64,000 nucleotides of DNA from Rhizobium sullae (lineage in GTDB: Bacteria > Pseudomonadota > Alphaproteobacteria > Rhizobiales > Rhizobiaceae), in NCBI RefSeq assembly GCF_025200715.1, contig NZ_CP104144.1, forward strand, positions 1,054,001 to 1,118,000, given 5' to 3'. Below, one piece after another: positions 34,652 to 43,740 of the stretch. The notes under the pieces were generated by a model. The model was not told where the DNA came from, did not search any database, and was given only the letters and a program-made list of their open reading frames with translations. Made by a program: the position numbers and the translations under genes. Position 1 is the first letter of the stretch. Every line of letters begins with the position of its first letter.

Positions 34652-36502
34652 GTGATCTACGACCCTGCCCGCGCCAATCCCCTTTACGGGAACGCCCTCC
34701 TCTCTCGAGACGATGTCGCAAGAGCGGCCCTGGATCTCTTCAAGCCGCTCCTCCCCTATTTTTCCGAGGGTGGAGCCCGCGTGCGGCTCAGCGCCATCGG
34801 CGCTCACTTCGATCGCGCGGCCGCTGATCTCGAAGGCTTTGCGCGACCACTTTGGGGCATCGTACCGCTTGCGGCCGGCGGTTATGATTTCCCTTATTGG
34901 GATCTCTACCGGCGCGGCCTCGCAACTGGTACCAATCCCTCGCATTCTGAGTATTGGGGTGACATTTCCGACCGCGACCAGCGTCAGGTAGAATTGGCCG
35001 CCGTAGGTTTCGCGCTTGCCATGGTGCCTGAGCATATCTGGGAACCTTTGAGCGACGCGCAAAAGGAAACTGTCGCCTCCTATCTTCTGTCGGCGCGCGA
35101 CAAGGAGTTCGTCGATAATAACTGGAAATTCTTCCGCGTCCTGATCGACCTTGGATTGACGCGCGTCGGGGTCGCGTTTGACCGCTCGAAGACCGATCGC
35201 TATCTTGATGAAGTGGAGGCCTTCCGTCTCGGAGACGGATGGTATCGCGACGGGGCTGTCAAGCGGGTCGATCACTACATCCCCTTCGCCATGCATTTCT
35301 ATGCGCTGATCTACTCTGTTCTCGCCAAGCATGACGTGAAGCGTGGGGAGGCCTATCGGAAGCGCGCGGAGGTCTTCGCCGTCGATATCCGCCACTGGTT
35401 CGGCCCCGATGGCGCCGCACTGGCCTTCGGGCGCAGCCAGACCTATCGGTTCGCAGCAGGCGGCTTCTGGGGCGCACTGGCCTTTGCCGAGGTCGAAGCT
35501 CTGCCTTGGGCCGAAATCAAGGGCTACTATATGCGCCACATCCGCTGGTGGTCGCAATTACCAATCGCCGACCGAGACGGCGTGCTGTCGATCGGCTACG
35601 GCTATCCCAACCTGCTGATGAGCGAGAGCTACAATTCGGCTGGGTCGCCTTACTGGGCGCTGAAGTTCTTCTTGGCCCTAGCCCTGCCGGCCGATCACCC
35701 GTTCTGGCAGGCGGATGAAGCACCTGCGCCTTCCTTCGCCGATCCCGTTCCACTCAAGGAACCCGGCATGGTCGCCATGCACACTCCCGGCAATGTCGTC
35801 GTTCTCGCCAGCGGCCAACAGCACGACAAGATGCGCGGTGCCAACGAGAAATATTCGAAGTTCGTCTATTCCACGCGCTACGGCTTCAACATCGAAGCGG
35901 ATGACCGGCATTTCGCGGCGGCAAGCTTCGACGGGATGCTGGGGCTTTCCGATGACGGCGTGCATTTCCGAATTCGCGAAACACTGGAAGAAGCGTTGAT
36001 CGCTGGCGACAAGCTCTATTCCCGCTGGAGACCATGGAACGACGTAACGGTCGAGACATGGCTGATACCGTTTAATCCCTGGCATATCCGCATCCATCGC
36101 ATCGTCACACCCCGTCCCCTGCAGACGACCGAAGGCGGCTTTGCAATCGAACGATCTGATTTCAACTCCGACATCGCTGAACAAGACGAGGCACGTGCCG
36201 TATGGCGAGGCCGGAATGATATCAGCGCCATTGTCGACCTGTCGCCAGCCTCACGGAGAATGGGGCATGCGATAAGCCCGATCGCCAACACCAATCTAAT
36301 TCACGCCAAGACTCTTCTTCCCCAGCTTCGTGGCGAGATCGATAACGGCTGCACGCTACTCGCCGCCGCCGTCATCGTGATGCCCGTCTCGGATCCGCGG
36401 AAAGTTTCGCTCGGCCCTGTGCCGACGATCCCCGATCTGGCTGAACTGCAGAAATCTTTCAGCTCATCCGGCACGAGGCTTGCGCTCTTCGATGCTGGAT
36501 AG
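34652..36502 (+). CDS. DUF2264 protein
   Basis: About 616 residues. The probable start is GTG 34652 (GGAT upstream); TTG 34646 is also in frame. ARAALDLFKPLLPYFSEGGARVRL, EGFARPLWGIVPL, YWGDISDRDQRQVELAAVGFALAMVP, NNWKFFRVLIDLGL and DGWYRDGAVKRVDHYIPFAMHFYA are the conserved blocks of DUF2264, an alpha-toroid family. The C-terminal half is beta-rich, like a polysaccharide lyase or hydrolase. DUF2264 genes often accompany heparinase-type lyases, so a role in the same glycan pathway is inferred; activity is unknown. No signal peptide is seen. Confidence 0.75.
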   Translation: MIYDPARANPLYGNALLSRDDVARAALDLFKPLLPYFSEGGARVRLSAIGAHFDRAAADLEGFARPLWGIVPLAAGGYDFPYWDLYRRGLATGTNPSHSEYWGDISDRDQRQVELAAVGFALAMVPEHIWEPLSDAQKETVASYLLSARDKEFVDNNWKFFRVLIDLGLTRVGVAFDRSKTDRYLDEVEAFRLGDGWYRDGAVKRVDHYIPFAMHFYALIYSVLAKHDVKRGEAYRKRAEVFAVDIRHWFGPDGAALAFGRSQTYRFAAGGFWGALAFAEVEALPWAEIKGYYMRHIRWWSQLPIADRDGVLSIGYGYPNLLMSESYNSAGSPYWALKFFLALALPADHPFWQADEAPAPSFADPVPLKEPGMVAMHTPGNVVVLASGQQHDKMRGANEKYSKFVYSTRYGFNIEADDRHFAAASFDGMLGLSDDGVHFRIRETLEEALIAGDKLYSRWRPWNDVTVETWLIPFNPWHIRIHRIVTPRPLQTTEGGFAIERSDFNSDIAEQDEARAVWRGRNDISAIVDLSPASRRMGHAISPIANTNLIHAKTLLPQLRGEIDNGCTLLAAAVIVMPVSDPRKVSLGPVPTIPDLAELQKSFSSSGTRLALFDAG

Positions 36503-36675
36503 TCTGACGAAAGATGCATTCTATTCCGACTTCTGAAGGTGTTCCTGGCGCTCGACCATCACGGCATAGCCTCCCGCCATGCGCTGTGCCCGACCTGTTG
36601 GGGTGGACGGCCCCCCGAACGGCGTCGAAACGTGCCAGAGTGAGTCGTTAGCGATCTCAAACGAAGGAGCCATCC

Positions 36676-37290
36676 GTGGACCAGATTATCCGCATTGGCA
36701 TGGATACGTCAAAGCACGTCTTTCAACTTCATGGCGTTAAGGCTGCCGAACAAGTGATCCTGCGCATGAGGATGCGCCGCAAGGAGATGGTGGATTTCTT
36801 TGCGAAACGCCCCCCGACCGTGATTGCGATCGAAGCCTGCGGTGCTTCGCATCGCTGGGCCCGGCTGCTACGGGGCTCGGACATGAGGTCAAATCGGTCG
36901 CGCCGCAGCTCGTGAAACCCTACGTCAAGCGTGGCAAGAACGATGCGGCCGATGCGGAGGCGCTATGCGAGGCGATGAGCCGCCGGACAATGCGGTTCGT
37001 TCCGATGAAGAGCGCTAATCAGCAAGCCACGCTGATGCTGGTGGGTATGCGCGAGCGCACTGTCGCCGCTTGCCAATACGATTCGTGGCTATGCAACTGA
37101 ATTCGGGATGATCGCGGCCAAAAGCATGTCTCACATTCCGCTCCTTCTGGAACGCATCATGATTGATGAAAGCATTCCGGATGTGGTGCGTGAGCTGTTC
37201 TCGTCTCTCGCTGAGGAGTTTGCGCAGTTGGGTGCACTCCATTCTGGATCTGCATGTAAAGCCCGCTGTTCGTCTGGAACACGACGGCGA
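36676..37290 (+). mobile_element. IS110-family transposase, frameshifted remnant
   Basis: GTG 36676 begins MDQIIRIGMDTSKHVFQLHGV; the frame breaks near residue 67 and continues in another frame as VKSVAPQLVKPYVKRGKNDAADAEALCEAMSR in parts, and again as TIRGYATEFGMIAAKSM and HIPLLLERIMIDES. The D (GMDTSK), E (IEACGASH) and D..D (NDAADAEA) residues of the IS110 DEDD active site are recognisable. At least two indels are present and the C-terminal Ser-domain is missing. It closes the uronate locus on the right. Confidence 0.75.
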
Positions 37291-37389
37291 TACCGTTAGG
37301 TGCCGCCGAGTTCACCGGCCTGATATAGCCTTAGTTATGGCGATGGCTCCCCTCAGCCTTATGGCGGCGCAATTGAAGCCGTCATCGGC

Positions 37390-39105
37390 TCAACCCCTTC
37401 CCAGCTGTGAATTCAGATGATCGGCCAGCCTGATCGCAAAGGCCAGGATCATTAAAGTGGGATTCGCATGGCCGCTGGTTGGAAGCACCGATCCGCCGGC
37501 AAGATAGAGATTATGCACGCCGTGAACTTGGCAATTTCGGTCGACAACGCCTGTCTTCGCGTCGGCCGACATGCGCGTCGTACCGAGCGTGTGTGCCATG
37601 TCGATGATGACGATGTCCTGTGGCCGCCGTTCAACTGCCCAGTTTTCAAGCAGGGGGGCTGGCAGGCCAGCGCTCGGAAGGGCTGCACGTGAGAGCTCGG
37701 CAATTCTAAGAAGTGTCCGGCGCTCTGCATCGTTGATCCGCCAATCGATTTTGGCGAGCGGGACCCCAAACCGGTCCTTCCGGGAACTGAGGCTGATCCG
37801 GCTGTCGGGGTTCGGAATCTGCTCGCATATCGCCTCGATCCGCAAGCCGGTCAGCTTGTGGGGGAGGCCCTGACGCTGAAATTCATCGGCGACTAGATTC
37901 GGAGACAAGCTGATCGCGGTGTTGATCACAAGGTCTTTGAAAACCTTGGGCGTCCGGTCATCAGAAAGGATCTTCATTCCGATGCCCCTGATGACGAGTC
38001 CAGAGCCTGCCGCAACTGAACGCAGGTCACGCCAGAGATTCGTATCGCGCCAGACCAAGAGCCGTTTCAATGCATCCCATGGATCGTCGGGCGCGCGCTC
38101 GGTGGCGAAATAGATGGCCGCGTTGAGCAACTGCTCGCGCTCCTGAATCTCAGGGGTCAGCGCTAAACCATGCATGAACATGTGCGCGCGGCCTTTGTGA
38201 TGAACGCCGAAGAAGCCGAAGAGCTTGGTCAGCACAGCCATTTGGTCGGTCGCAATGCGGCCGATACGGGCGCCGGGATGATCCATAAGATATCGCCCGA
38301 CGACGTCCTGGTGATTGCCAATTCCATTCGAATGCACATCGTTGGATGCCAGCAGCAATCTGGCATTTTCAATTCCACTTGCGGCCATCGCGCACAGCCT
38401 GGCTTCGATGCGCACGTACTTGCCTTCCATGCTTGTGACATCGAGGTGCGAGAAACGCGATCCATCCGCGCTCAGACCAACACGCGTCACTGTCGCATTC
38501 AGAAGAACATGCACGTTGTCCGGCCGCTGCGCCGTGAATTCTCTCCCGAAGCGCATAATGTCCAGCCGATCCACGCGTGAGCGGGCAAATTGCCAATAGA
38601 AGGAATGGAGCCCCCCTTCATCAAAACGATTCGGCGGCTCCCTGGGGCTGAGGTTCAGCACCTCCATTGCGCGCAGGAGATAAGTATCCATTTGCTCGCG
38701 ATTAACCGGCCAGCCGGAATTGGGAACCCAGGGACGCGCCTTGAAGTCCATGGGATCGAAAGGTGCCGATTTGCCGGCCCATGCATGCGTCGACCCGCCA
38801 AAGGCCCGGCAACGGACACCGAATGGCTGTGTCCCATTCGACCAGAATTTTGCTTGCGGGCTGTGAAATTCGATGCGCTTGCGGATTTGTGCCTCTGACT
38901 GAAGCTCGCCGATATTCTCGACCTCGTTGAGCGCCGAATGCTCGGGATTTTCGAGTTCAAGCCCGCTTTCGACGACGAGCACTTTTCTGCCAGCCCGCGC
39001 GCATTGCGCTGCGATCGTCAGCCCCGTCGGGCCGCCTCCCACAATTACGAGGTCTGCCACGATGGTCGAATTGTCGTCAAACTCGGAAAGTTGCGCGATT
39101 TTCAT
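37390..39105 (-). CDS. GMC-family FAD-dependent oxidoreductase
   Basis: The 571-residue protein has an N-terminal FAD-binding Rossmann motif (LVIVGGGPTGLTIAAQCARAG), CRAFGGSTHAWAGKSAPF, and the GMC C-terminal block DMAHTLGTTRMSADAKTGVVD ... NLYLAGGSVLPTSGHANPTLMI in parts, with the active-site His of the HxLGTTRM and GHANPT regions. GMC enzymes oxidise alcohols or sugars; substrate is unknown. No signal peptide is seen. The gene stands alone between two IS110-type remnants, with a strong palindrome about 140 bases upstream, so it looks like a transferred single-gene module. Confidence 0.83.
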   Translation of the reverse strand: MKIAQLSEFDDNSTIVADLVIVGGGPTGLTIAAQCARAGRKVLVVESGLELENPEHSALNEVENIGELQSEAQIRKRIEFHSPQAKFWSNGTQPFGVRCRAFGGSTHAWAGKSAPFDPMDFKARPWVPNSGWPVNREQMDTYLLRAMEVLNLSPREPPNRFDEGGLHSFYWQFARSRVDRLDIMRFGREFTAQRPDNVHVLLNATVTRVGLSADGSRFSHLDVTSMEGKYVRIEARLCAMAASGIENARLLLASNDVHSNGIGNHQDVVGRYLMDHPGARIGRIATDQMAVLTKLFGFFGVHHKGRAHMFMHGLALTPEIQEREQLLNAAIYFATERAPDDPWDALKRLLVWRDTNLWRDLRSVAAGSGLVIRGIGMKILSDDRTPKVFKDLVINTAISLSPNLVADEFQRQGLPHKLTGLRIEAICEQIPNPDSRISLSSRKDRFGVPLAKIDWRINDAERRTLLRIAELSRAALPSAGLPAPLLENWAVERRPQDIVIIDMAHTLGTTRMSADAKTGVVDRNCQVHGVHNLYLAGGSVLPTSGHANPTLMILAFAIRLADHLNSQLGRG

Positions 39106-39246
39106 GTTCCGCCGTTCCGGTCTTGTCGCAAGCGCTGAGCACGGCGGCTTTCGCCTCCCTATAATGGATATGGCTCTGTCACTTTAGCCCGCGCTAGATC
39201 GCAAGCTGCATCATATCGCGGTCAATCGCGGCAAGAGACAGGACGC

Positions 39247-39267
39247 ATGTTTCCAACGTGGAAACAT
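39247..39267. promoter_or_regulatory. strong palindrome upstream of the GMC oxidoreductase
   Basis: Perfect 9-base arms ATGTTTCCA (39247-39255) and TGGAAACAT (39259-39267) surround the centre ACG. It lies about 140 bases before the GMC start and about 130 bases before the IS110-type fragment. It has the form of a dimeric repressor site, but no regulator gene is adjacent. Confidence 0.6.
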
Positions 39268-39397
39268 ATTGCTTGAGTTCTGCTGCAATTCATTGATCTC
39301 GCGCAATAATAGATCCTATGAGGAGGGTGGGAGGCGATCCGCGCTGTGACAAAGTGAGGTCGCTTTCAATCAACACCTTACTCTGGAGAGGCCGAAC

Positions 39398-39520
39398 ATG
39401 CTCGTTGCGAATGAACGACCTGAAGTGCCGACCGCTATCCGCATTGATCTTGGCGCAATCTTCGTCTCCTTGGAACTCAGCCGTTCGAAATGGCTAATCA
39501 CCTCGCTGTCGCCGGACAGT
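39398..39520 (+). mobile_element. IS110-family transposase N-terminal fragment
   Basis: ATG 39398 begins MLVANERPEVPTAIRIDLG and AIFVSLELSRSKWLITSLSP, the N terminus of a long-form IS110-family transposase subgroup common in rhizobia. Family sequence stops at about 39518, after which the frame runs antisense through the end of the hyfI-like gene. It marks the junction between the GMC segment and the hyf-like operon. Confidence 0.6.
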
Positions 39521-39540
39521 CGAACCATCGAAACTGCCTG

Positions 39541-40074
39541 TCACGAAACGCGGCCCTCCTCGCTCACATCTTCAAACAACCCAAGCAGACCGCTCAGGAT
39601 ATCCATCGGCGATGGAGGACATCCTGGAATATGCAGATCGACGGGCACGACCTTGGAAACCCCGCCGATCACAGCATAACTGCCAGCGAAGCAGCCTCCA
39701 TCGCGCGCGCAGCCGCCGAGGGCAACCACCCATTTGGGATCGGGGGTGGCGTTGTATGTCCGTTCGAGGGCCTGCGCCATGTTCCGGGTCACCGGGCCGG
39801 TAACCAGCAGAACATCGGCATGCCGCGGCGAGGCGACAAAACGGAGACCGAAGCGCTCGATATCGTAAAAAGTATTGCTAAGGGCATGCATTTCCAGCTC
39901 GCAGCCGTTGCACGACCCGGCGTCGACGGCGCGGATCGACAGGCTGCGCCCAAGCCGGCGGCGGGCGCTCCTTTCGATGGCAGCGGCGAGCTCTGTCATC
40001 GCAGCCTCGGAAACCGGCGGTGCCGGTTCCGTCAGTGGCGGCCGGATGAGACTTTCGAAGAGGAGCTTGCGCAT
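39541..40074 (-). CDS. hyfI: hydrogenase-4-like small subunit (NuoB/HyfI family)
   Basis: The 177-residue protein has a short N-terminal extension and a NuoB-type domain with SCNGCE (C55, C58), GGCARDGGC (C122, C128) and PGCPPSP (C152), so the ligands of one [4Fe-4S] cluster (N2/proximal type) are kept. It would sit beside the large subunit in the peripheral arm of a membrane complex. It is the last gene of the hyf-like operon, 13 bases after hyfG. The 3' end abuts an IS110-type fragment, so a further operon gene could have been lost. Confidence 0.82.
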   Translation of the reverse strand: MRKLLFESLIRPPLTEPAPPVSEAAMTELAAAIERSARRRLGRSLSIRAVDAGSCNGCELEMHALSNTFYDIERFGLRFVASPRHADVLLVTGPVTRNMAQALERTYNATPDPKWVVALGGCARDGGCFAGSYAVIGGVSKVVPVDLHIPGCPPSPMDILSGLLGLFEDVSEEGRVS

Positions 40075-40086
40075 GATTGGCTGCCT

Positions 40087-41601
40087 TCAGAGATCATGAC
40101 CGGAATATGAACAGTTGAAAGACTTGTTGCAGAGCGGGAAGTCCGCAACGATATTGCCTTCGATCGCCGCCTCCAGCAGCGGCCATTGAAACCAGGATGG
40201 ATCGCGCAAATGGCAGCGGTCGATCCTGCCGCTTTCGGCAAGACGAAGCCAGACCAGCACGTCGCCGCGAAAGCCTTCAACAAGCGCCATGCCCTCCCGG
40301 TTCTCATTGATGACGGGAATATCGCTCAGGGTCGGACCGTCCGGCAACCGGTCGAGGATCTGGCCCAGCAGTGACAGGCTCTGCTCGACTTCGCGAATGC
40401 GGATCCAGACGCGGGCGTTGACATCGCCCTCGTTCAACACCGGAACCTCGAAGGCGAGCTGATCATAGGGCGGATAACGCAGCGTATACCGGGCGTCGAA
40501 GCCGCGCCCCGAGGCGCGCCCGACATAGCCGCCGGCGCCATAACGGCGGGCGAGTTCCGGTTTCAGCGTGCCGGCGCCGACGGTGCGATCCTGAAGCGAC
40601 GCTGTGTTGTCGTAGAGCTCGACTAATGCCGGGAACTTCTGGGCGATCTCCATGGCGACGGCTCGCAGAGCCGTGATGCCCTCATCGTCCAGATCGGCAG
40701 TGACACCGCCGGGCGTGATGCGGTCGCGCATCAGGCGATGGCCGAAGGCGGCGTCGGCCGCACGCAGCACACGCTCGCGCAGCACGCCGCAGTGGGCGTG
40801 CATGAGGGAGAACGCGGCGTCGTTGCAGATGGCGCCGACATCTCCGAGGTGGTTAGCGAGCCGTTCGAGCTCGGCCATGAGCGCGCGCAGCCAGACGGCG
40901 CGCGGCGGGACTTCGAACTGGGCGGCGGCCTCGACCGCCCGCGAAAAAGCATAGGCATAGGCGACCGTACTATCGCCGGAGGTTCGGCCGGCGAGTTGTG
41001 CAGCCCGCTCGAGGCTTGCCCCCGTCATGAGCGACTCGATTCCCTTGTGGACATATCCGAGGCGCTCCTCGAGGCGGACGATCGTCTCGCCGTTGGCCGT
41101 AAACCGGAAATGCCCCGGCTCGATGATGCCGGCGTGCACCGGGCCGACCGGGATCTGGTGCAGGCTTTCGCCTTCTGCGCGCAAGAACGCGTAAGGAGCG
41201 GCTCCAGGCGAAGCTTCCGGGCTCCTGCCCAAGGGAAATCGCAGGCCCCAGCGGCCGTGATCGAGCCACGGACGCGAATCCGGCAGATCCTGTGGTGCGA
41301 GCCCGGTGAGATCATGGATCGCGCGTTCCAGCTGGAGGGCCGGAGAATGGTATTGTCCGACCGAAGGATAGCTGCCGTCCAGTCCGTCCAGTCCGATCAC
41401 ACCAATTATACCTGCAGATTCGTCGAGTAGAGCCATGTGAACGGCGTTCGCCTCTCCCCAGAGGCCGAGCAGGGTCCAGTATCCTTCCGCGAGCGCCGCA
41501 GATGCTGATGTCCAGACGGCTGTGCCGACGATCGCACGCCGCCACGGGCGGTGGTGTTGAACTGCATGGCCCTCGCGGATGAGATCGGTCAGCGCTTGCA
41601 T
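40087..41601 (-). CDS. hyfG: hydrogenase-4-like large subunit (NuoCD/HyfG family), NiFe ligands lost
   Basis: The 504-residue protein fuses a NuoC-like N-terminal domain (about 1-150) with a NuoD/hydrogenase-large-subunit domain (HQIPVGPVHAGIIEPGHFRF, ERLGYVHKGIESLM, ELERLANHLGDVGAICND, GYVGRASGRGFDAR). In true NiFe hydrogenases the metal is held by RxCGxC and a C-terminal DPCxxC. Here the first motif reads RTSGDS (206-211), both cysteines being serine, and the last is NCSYS with C497 kept and S500 in place of the second. H2 chemistry is therefore unlikely; it resembles the energy-converting-hydrogenase-related (Ehr) group. Confidence 0.83.
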   Translation of the reverse strand: MQALTDLIREGHAVQHHRPWRRAIVGTAVWTSASAALAEGYWTLLGLWGEANAVHMALLDESAGIIGVIGLDGLDGSYPSVGQYHSPALQLERAIHDLTGLAPQDLPDSRPWLDHGRWGLRFPLGRSPEASPGAAPYAFLRAEGESLHQIPVGPVHAGIIEPGHFRFTANGETIVRLEERLGYVHKGIESLMTGASLERAAQLAGRTSGDSTVAYAYAFSRAVEAAAQFEVPPRAVWLRALMAELERLANHLGDVGAICNDAAFSLMHAHCGVLRERVLRAADAAFGHRLMRDRITPGGVTADLDDEGITALRAVAMEIAQKFPALVELYDNTASLQDRTVGAGTLKPELARRYGAGGYVGRASGRGFDARYTLRYPPYDQLAFEVPVLNEGDVNARVWIRIREVEQSLSLLGQILDRLPDGPTLSDIPVINENREGMALVEGFRGDVLVWLRLAESGRIDRCHLRDPSWFQWPLLEAAIEGNIVADFPLCNKSFNCSYSGHDL

Positions 41602-41614
41602 TGAACGGCTCCCA

Positions 41615-43078
41615 TCATCGAAGAAGGTTGGCTATGTGCTGGAACCAGGCGACCAGCGGTGGTGGAAGGTAGATGCCCGCGCCCAGCACCAGAGCGAGGT
41701 GGGAATACATCGGTATGTAGGAAGCCTCGGCCGGCGTGATGCTCCCGCGTGGCTGGCCGAAAGCGACGCCGGTGAGCCGCAGCAGCAATGCGCCAAAGGC
41801 GACCAGAAGTCCGAAGACGAGCGGGATGGCGAGCAATGGCTCCTTCGCAAAGGTGGAACTCACGACCAGGAATTCGCTCATGAAAATTCCGAGCGGCGGC
41901 AGGCCGGCAATGGCGACCACTCCGATCACCAGTCCCCAGCCAAGGGCCGGATGGGTTTCGGTGAGGCCGCGGATGCTGGAAAGCCTCTGTGTGCCTTTGA
42001 TCTGGGCGATGTGGCCGACGGCAAAGAAGATCGCCGATTTTGTCAGGGAGTGCATGACCATATGCAACAGCCCGCCGAAATTGGCGAGCGGCCCGCCCAG
42101 ACCGAAGGCGAAGACAATGATGCCCATATGCTCGATCGAAGAGTAGGCGAACATGCGTTTGATGTCTCGACGTCGATAGAGCATGAACGCTGCGAAGATG
42201 AGCGAGGTGAGCCCCATCGTCATCATCAGCGGTCCGGGAGCGATCGCCTCGGGGCTGGCTGCGAGCAGTATCTTGAAGCGCAGCACCGCGTAGAGCGCGA
42301 CATTCAGGAGAAGGCCGGAGAGCACAGCCGAGATCGGCGTCGGCCCCTCGGCATGCGCGTCCGGCAGCCAGGCATGCAAAGGTGCGAGACCGACCTTGGT
42401 GCCGTAGCCGAGCAGCAGAAATACGAAGGCGACGTTGAGAAGTGCTGGGTCGAACGTGGCGGCGTGCGTGATCAGGATGGTCCAGACCATCGCATCGTAA
42501 CCTTCACCGACGACCGGCTGGGCCACGAGATAGACAAGGATGGTTCCGAAGAGCGCAAACGCAATGCCGACGCTTCCCAGAATGAAATATTTCCAGGCGG
42601 CCTCGAGCGCTTCATGCGTGCGGTAGATACCGACCATCAGCACGGTGGTGAGCGTCGCAAGCTCGACGGCGACCCACATCAGGCCGATATTGTTCGAGAC
42701 GAATGCGAGATTCATGCCGAACATCATGATCTGATACATGGCGTGGTAGAAACGGAGGTTCACGGGTGTCAACCGGCCGGTTTCCAATTCGTGCGCGATG
42801 TAGCTGGCGCTGAACACACTGGTGGTAAAACCCACGAAGGTATTGAGCACGATGAAGACGATGTTGAGATCATCGACGAGGAGATATTGTCCCGGCGCCG
42901 GCCGTTCGGCCACCAGCATGGAAAGTGCGGCAAGCAAGGTGAGCAGGCTCGCGAACACGTTCAGCCGCGCCGTCGTTCTATAACCGGGCAGAAGCGCCAG
43001 AAGAACTGCCGACGCGATCGGTATCAGGAGGACGGCCGTCACCGCGTCGAAAACCGGGATGGAGGAAAAAACGCTCAT
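41615..43078 (-). CDS. hyfF: proton-pumping antiporter-like subunit (NuoN/HyfF type)
   Basis: The 487-residue membrane protein has about 14 helices. VELATLTTVLMVGIYRTHEALEAAWKYFILGSVGIAFALFG in parts, LGYGTKVGLAPLHAWLPDAHAEGPTPISAVLSG in parts, and MFAYSSIEHMG are typical of the Mrp/NuoN antiporter fold, including the Lys and His of the channel. Its start overlaps the hyfE-like stop (ATGA). With the hyfB-like protein it gives the complex two antiporter modules, so ion translocation is a likely function. Confidence 0.87.
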   Translation of the reverse strand: MSVFSSIPVFDAVTAVLLIPIASAVLLALLPGYRTTARLNVFASLLTLLAALSMLVAERPAPGQYLLVDDLNIVFIVLNTFVGFTTSVFSASYIAHELETGRLTPVNLRFYHAMYQIMMFGMNLAFVSNNIGLMWVAVELATLTTVLMVGIYRTHEALEAAWKYFILGSVGIAFALFGTILVYLVAQPVVGEGYDAMVWTILITHAATFDPALLNVAFVFLLLGYGTKVGLAPLHAWLPDAHAEGPTPISAVLSGLLLNVALYAVLRFKILLAASPEAIAPGPLMMTMGLTSLIFAAFMLYRRRDIKRMFAYSSIEHMGIIVFAFGLGGPLANFGGLLHMVMHSLTKSAIFFAVGHIAQIKGTQRLSSIRGLTETHPALGWGLVIGVVAIAGLPPLGIFMSEFLVVSSTFAKEPLLAIPLVFGLLVAFGALLLRLTGVAFGQPRGSITPAEASYIPMYSHLALVLGAGIYLPPPLVAWFQHIANLLR

Positions 43079-43740
43079 TTCCGCCGTCTCCCCTTGAAAT
43101 CATCGAGCGCGCGGACATCCACCGTGTCGAACCGTTCGCGGATGCGGAACAGGAAAACACCGATCACGATGAAGGCGATCAGGATCGAGAAGGCGACGCT
43201 GATCTCGACGACCAGCGGCATACCTTTGGCGCCGGTTGCTGCAAGAACCAGTCCGTTTTCGAGCGACATGAACCCGACGACCTGGCTGACGGCATTGCGG
43301 CGCGTCACCATGGTGAGCAGCCCGAGCAGCAGGACCGACAATGCGAACGCCAGATCTTCGCGTGCTAGCGGATCGGCTTCCGTCGTCACGCGCAGCATGA
43401 CCGCCATCGCCAGCGCGATCAGTCCTATACCGGCGAGCATCGTAGGGCCGATGCCAACCACCGTCTCGATCTCGCGATGGATGCCGAGTTGACGGATCAT
43501 GCGGTGGAGCGCCACGGGGATGATGATGGCCTTGAAGACGAGGGCGATCGCCGCCGTCATATAGAGATGCGGCGCATCTTGAACGAAGGCCTGCCAGGTG
43601 ACCGACAGCGTCAGCACCAGCGAGTGCAGCGCAAAGACGTTGAGCAGCGCGTAGAGACGGTCCTGATAAAGCATCATCATGCTGACCAGGACCAGACCGC
43701 CGGCGAGCATGTGGGCAATGTCGAAGGTAAGACCGTTCAT
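43075..43740 (-). CDS. hyfE: membrane subunit, HyfE type
   Basis: From ATG 43740, which overlaps the hyfC-like stop, the protein has 221 residues with about seven helices (FDIAHMLAGGLVLVSMMMLYQDRLYALLNVFALHSLVLTLSVTWQ in pieces; HREIETVVGIGPTMLAGIGLIALAMAVMLRV). It corresponds to HyfE, a NuoK-related membrane subunit. A 292-codon ORF that starts inside hyfC is rejected as the start. Confidence 0.8.
   Translation of the reverse strand: MNGLTFDIAHMLAGGLVLVSMMMLYQDRLYALLNVFALHSLVLTLSVTWQAFVQDAPHLYMTAAIALVFKAIIIPVALHRMIRQLGIHREIETVVGIGPTMLAGIGLIALAMAVMLRVTTEADPLAREDLAFALSVLLLGLLTMVTRRNAVSQVVGFMSLENGLVLAATGAKGMPLVVEISVAFSILIAFIVIGVFLFRIRERFDTVDVRALDDFKGRRRK

Noticed and set aside
41579..43492. 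637-codon plus-strand ORF opposite the hyfF/hyfE genes
   Set aside because: Shadow of high-GC membrane protein genes; composition (His, Asp, Gln-rich) is typical of antisense frames.
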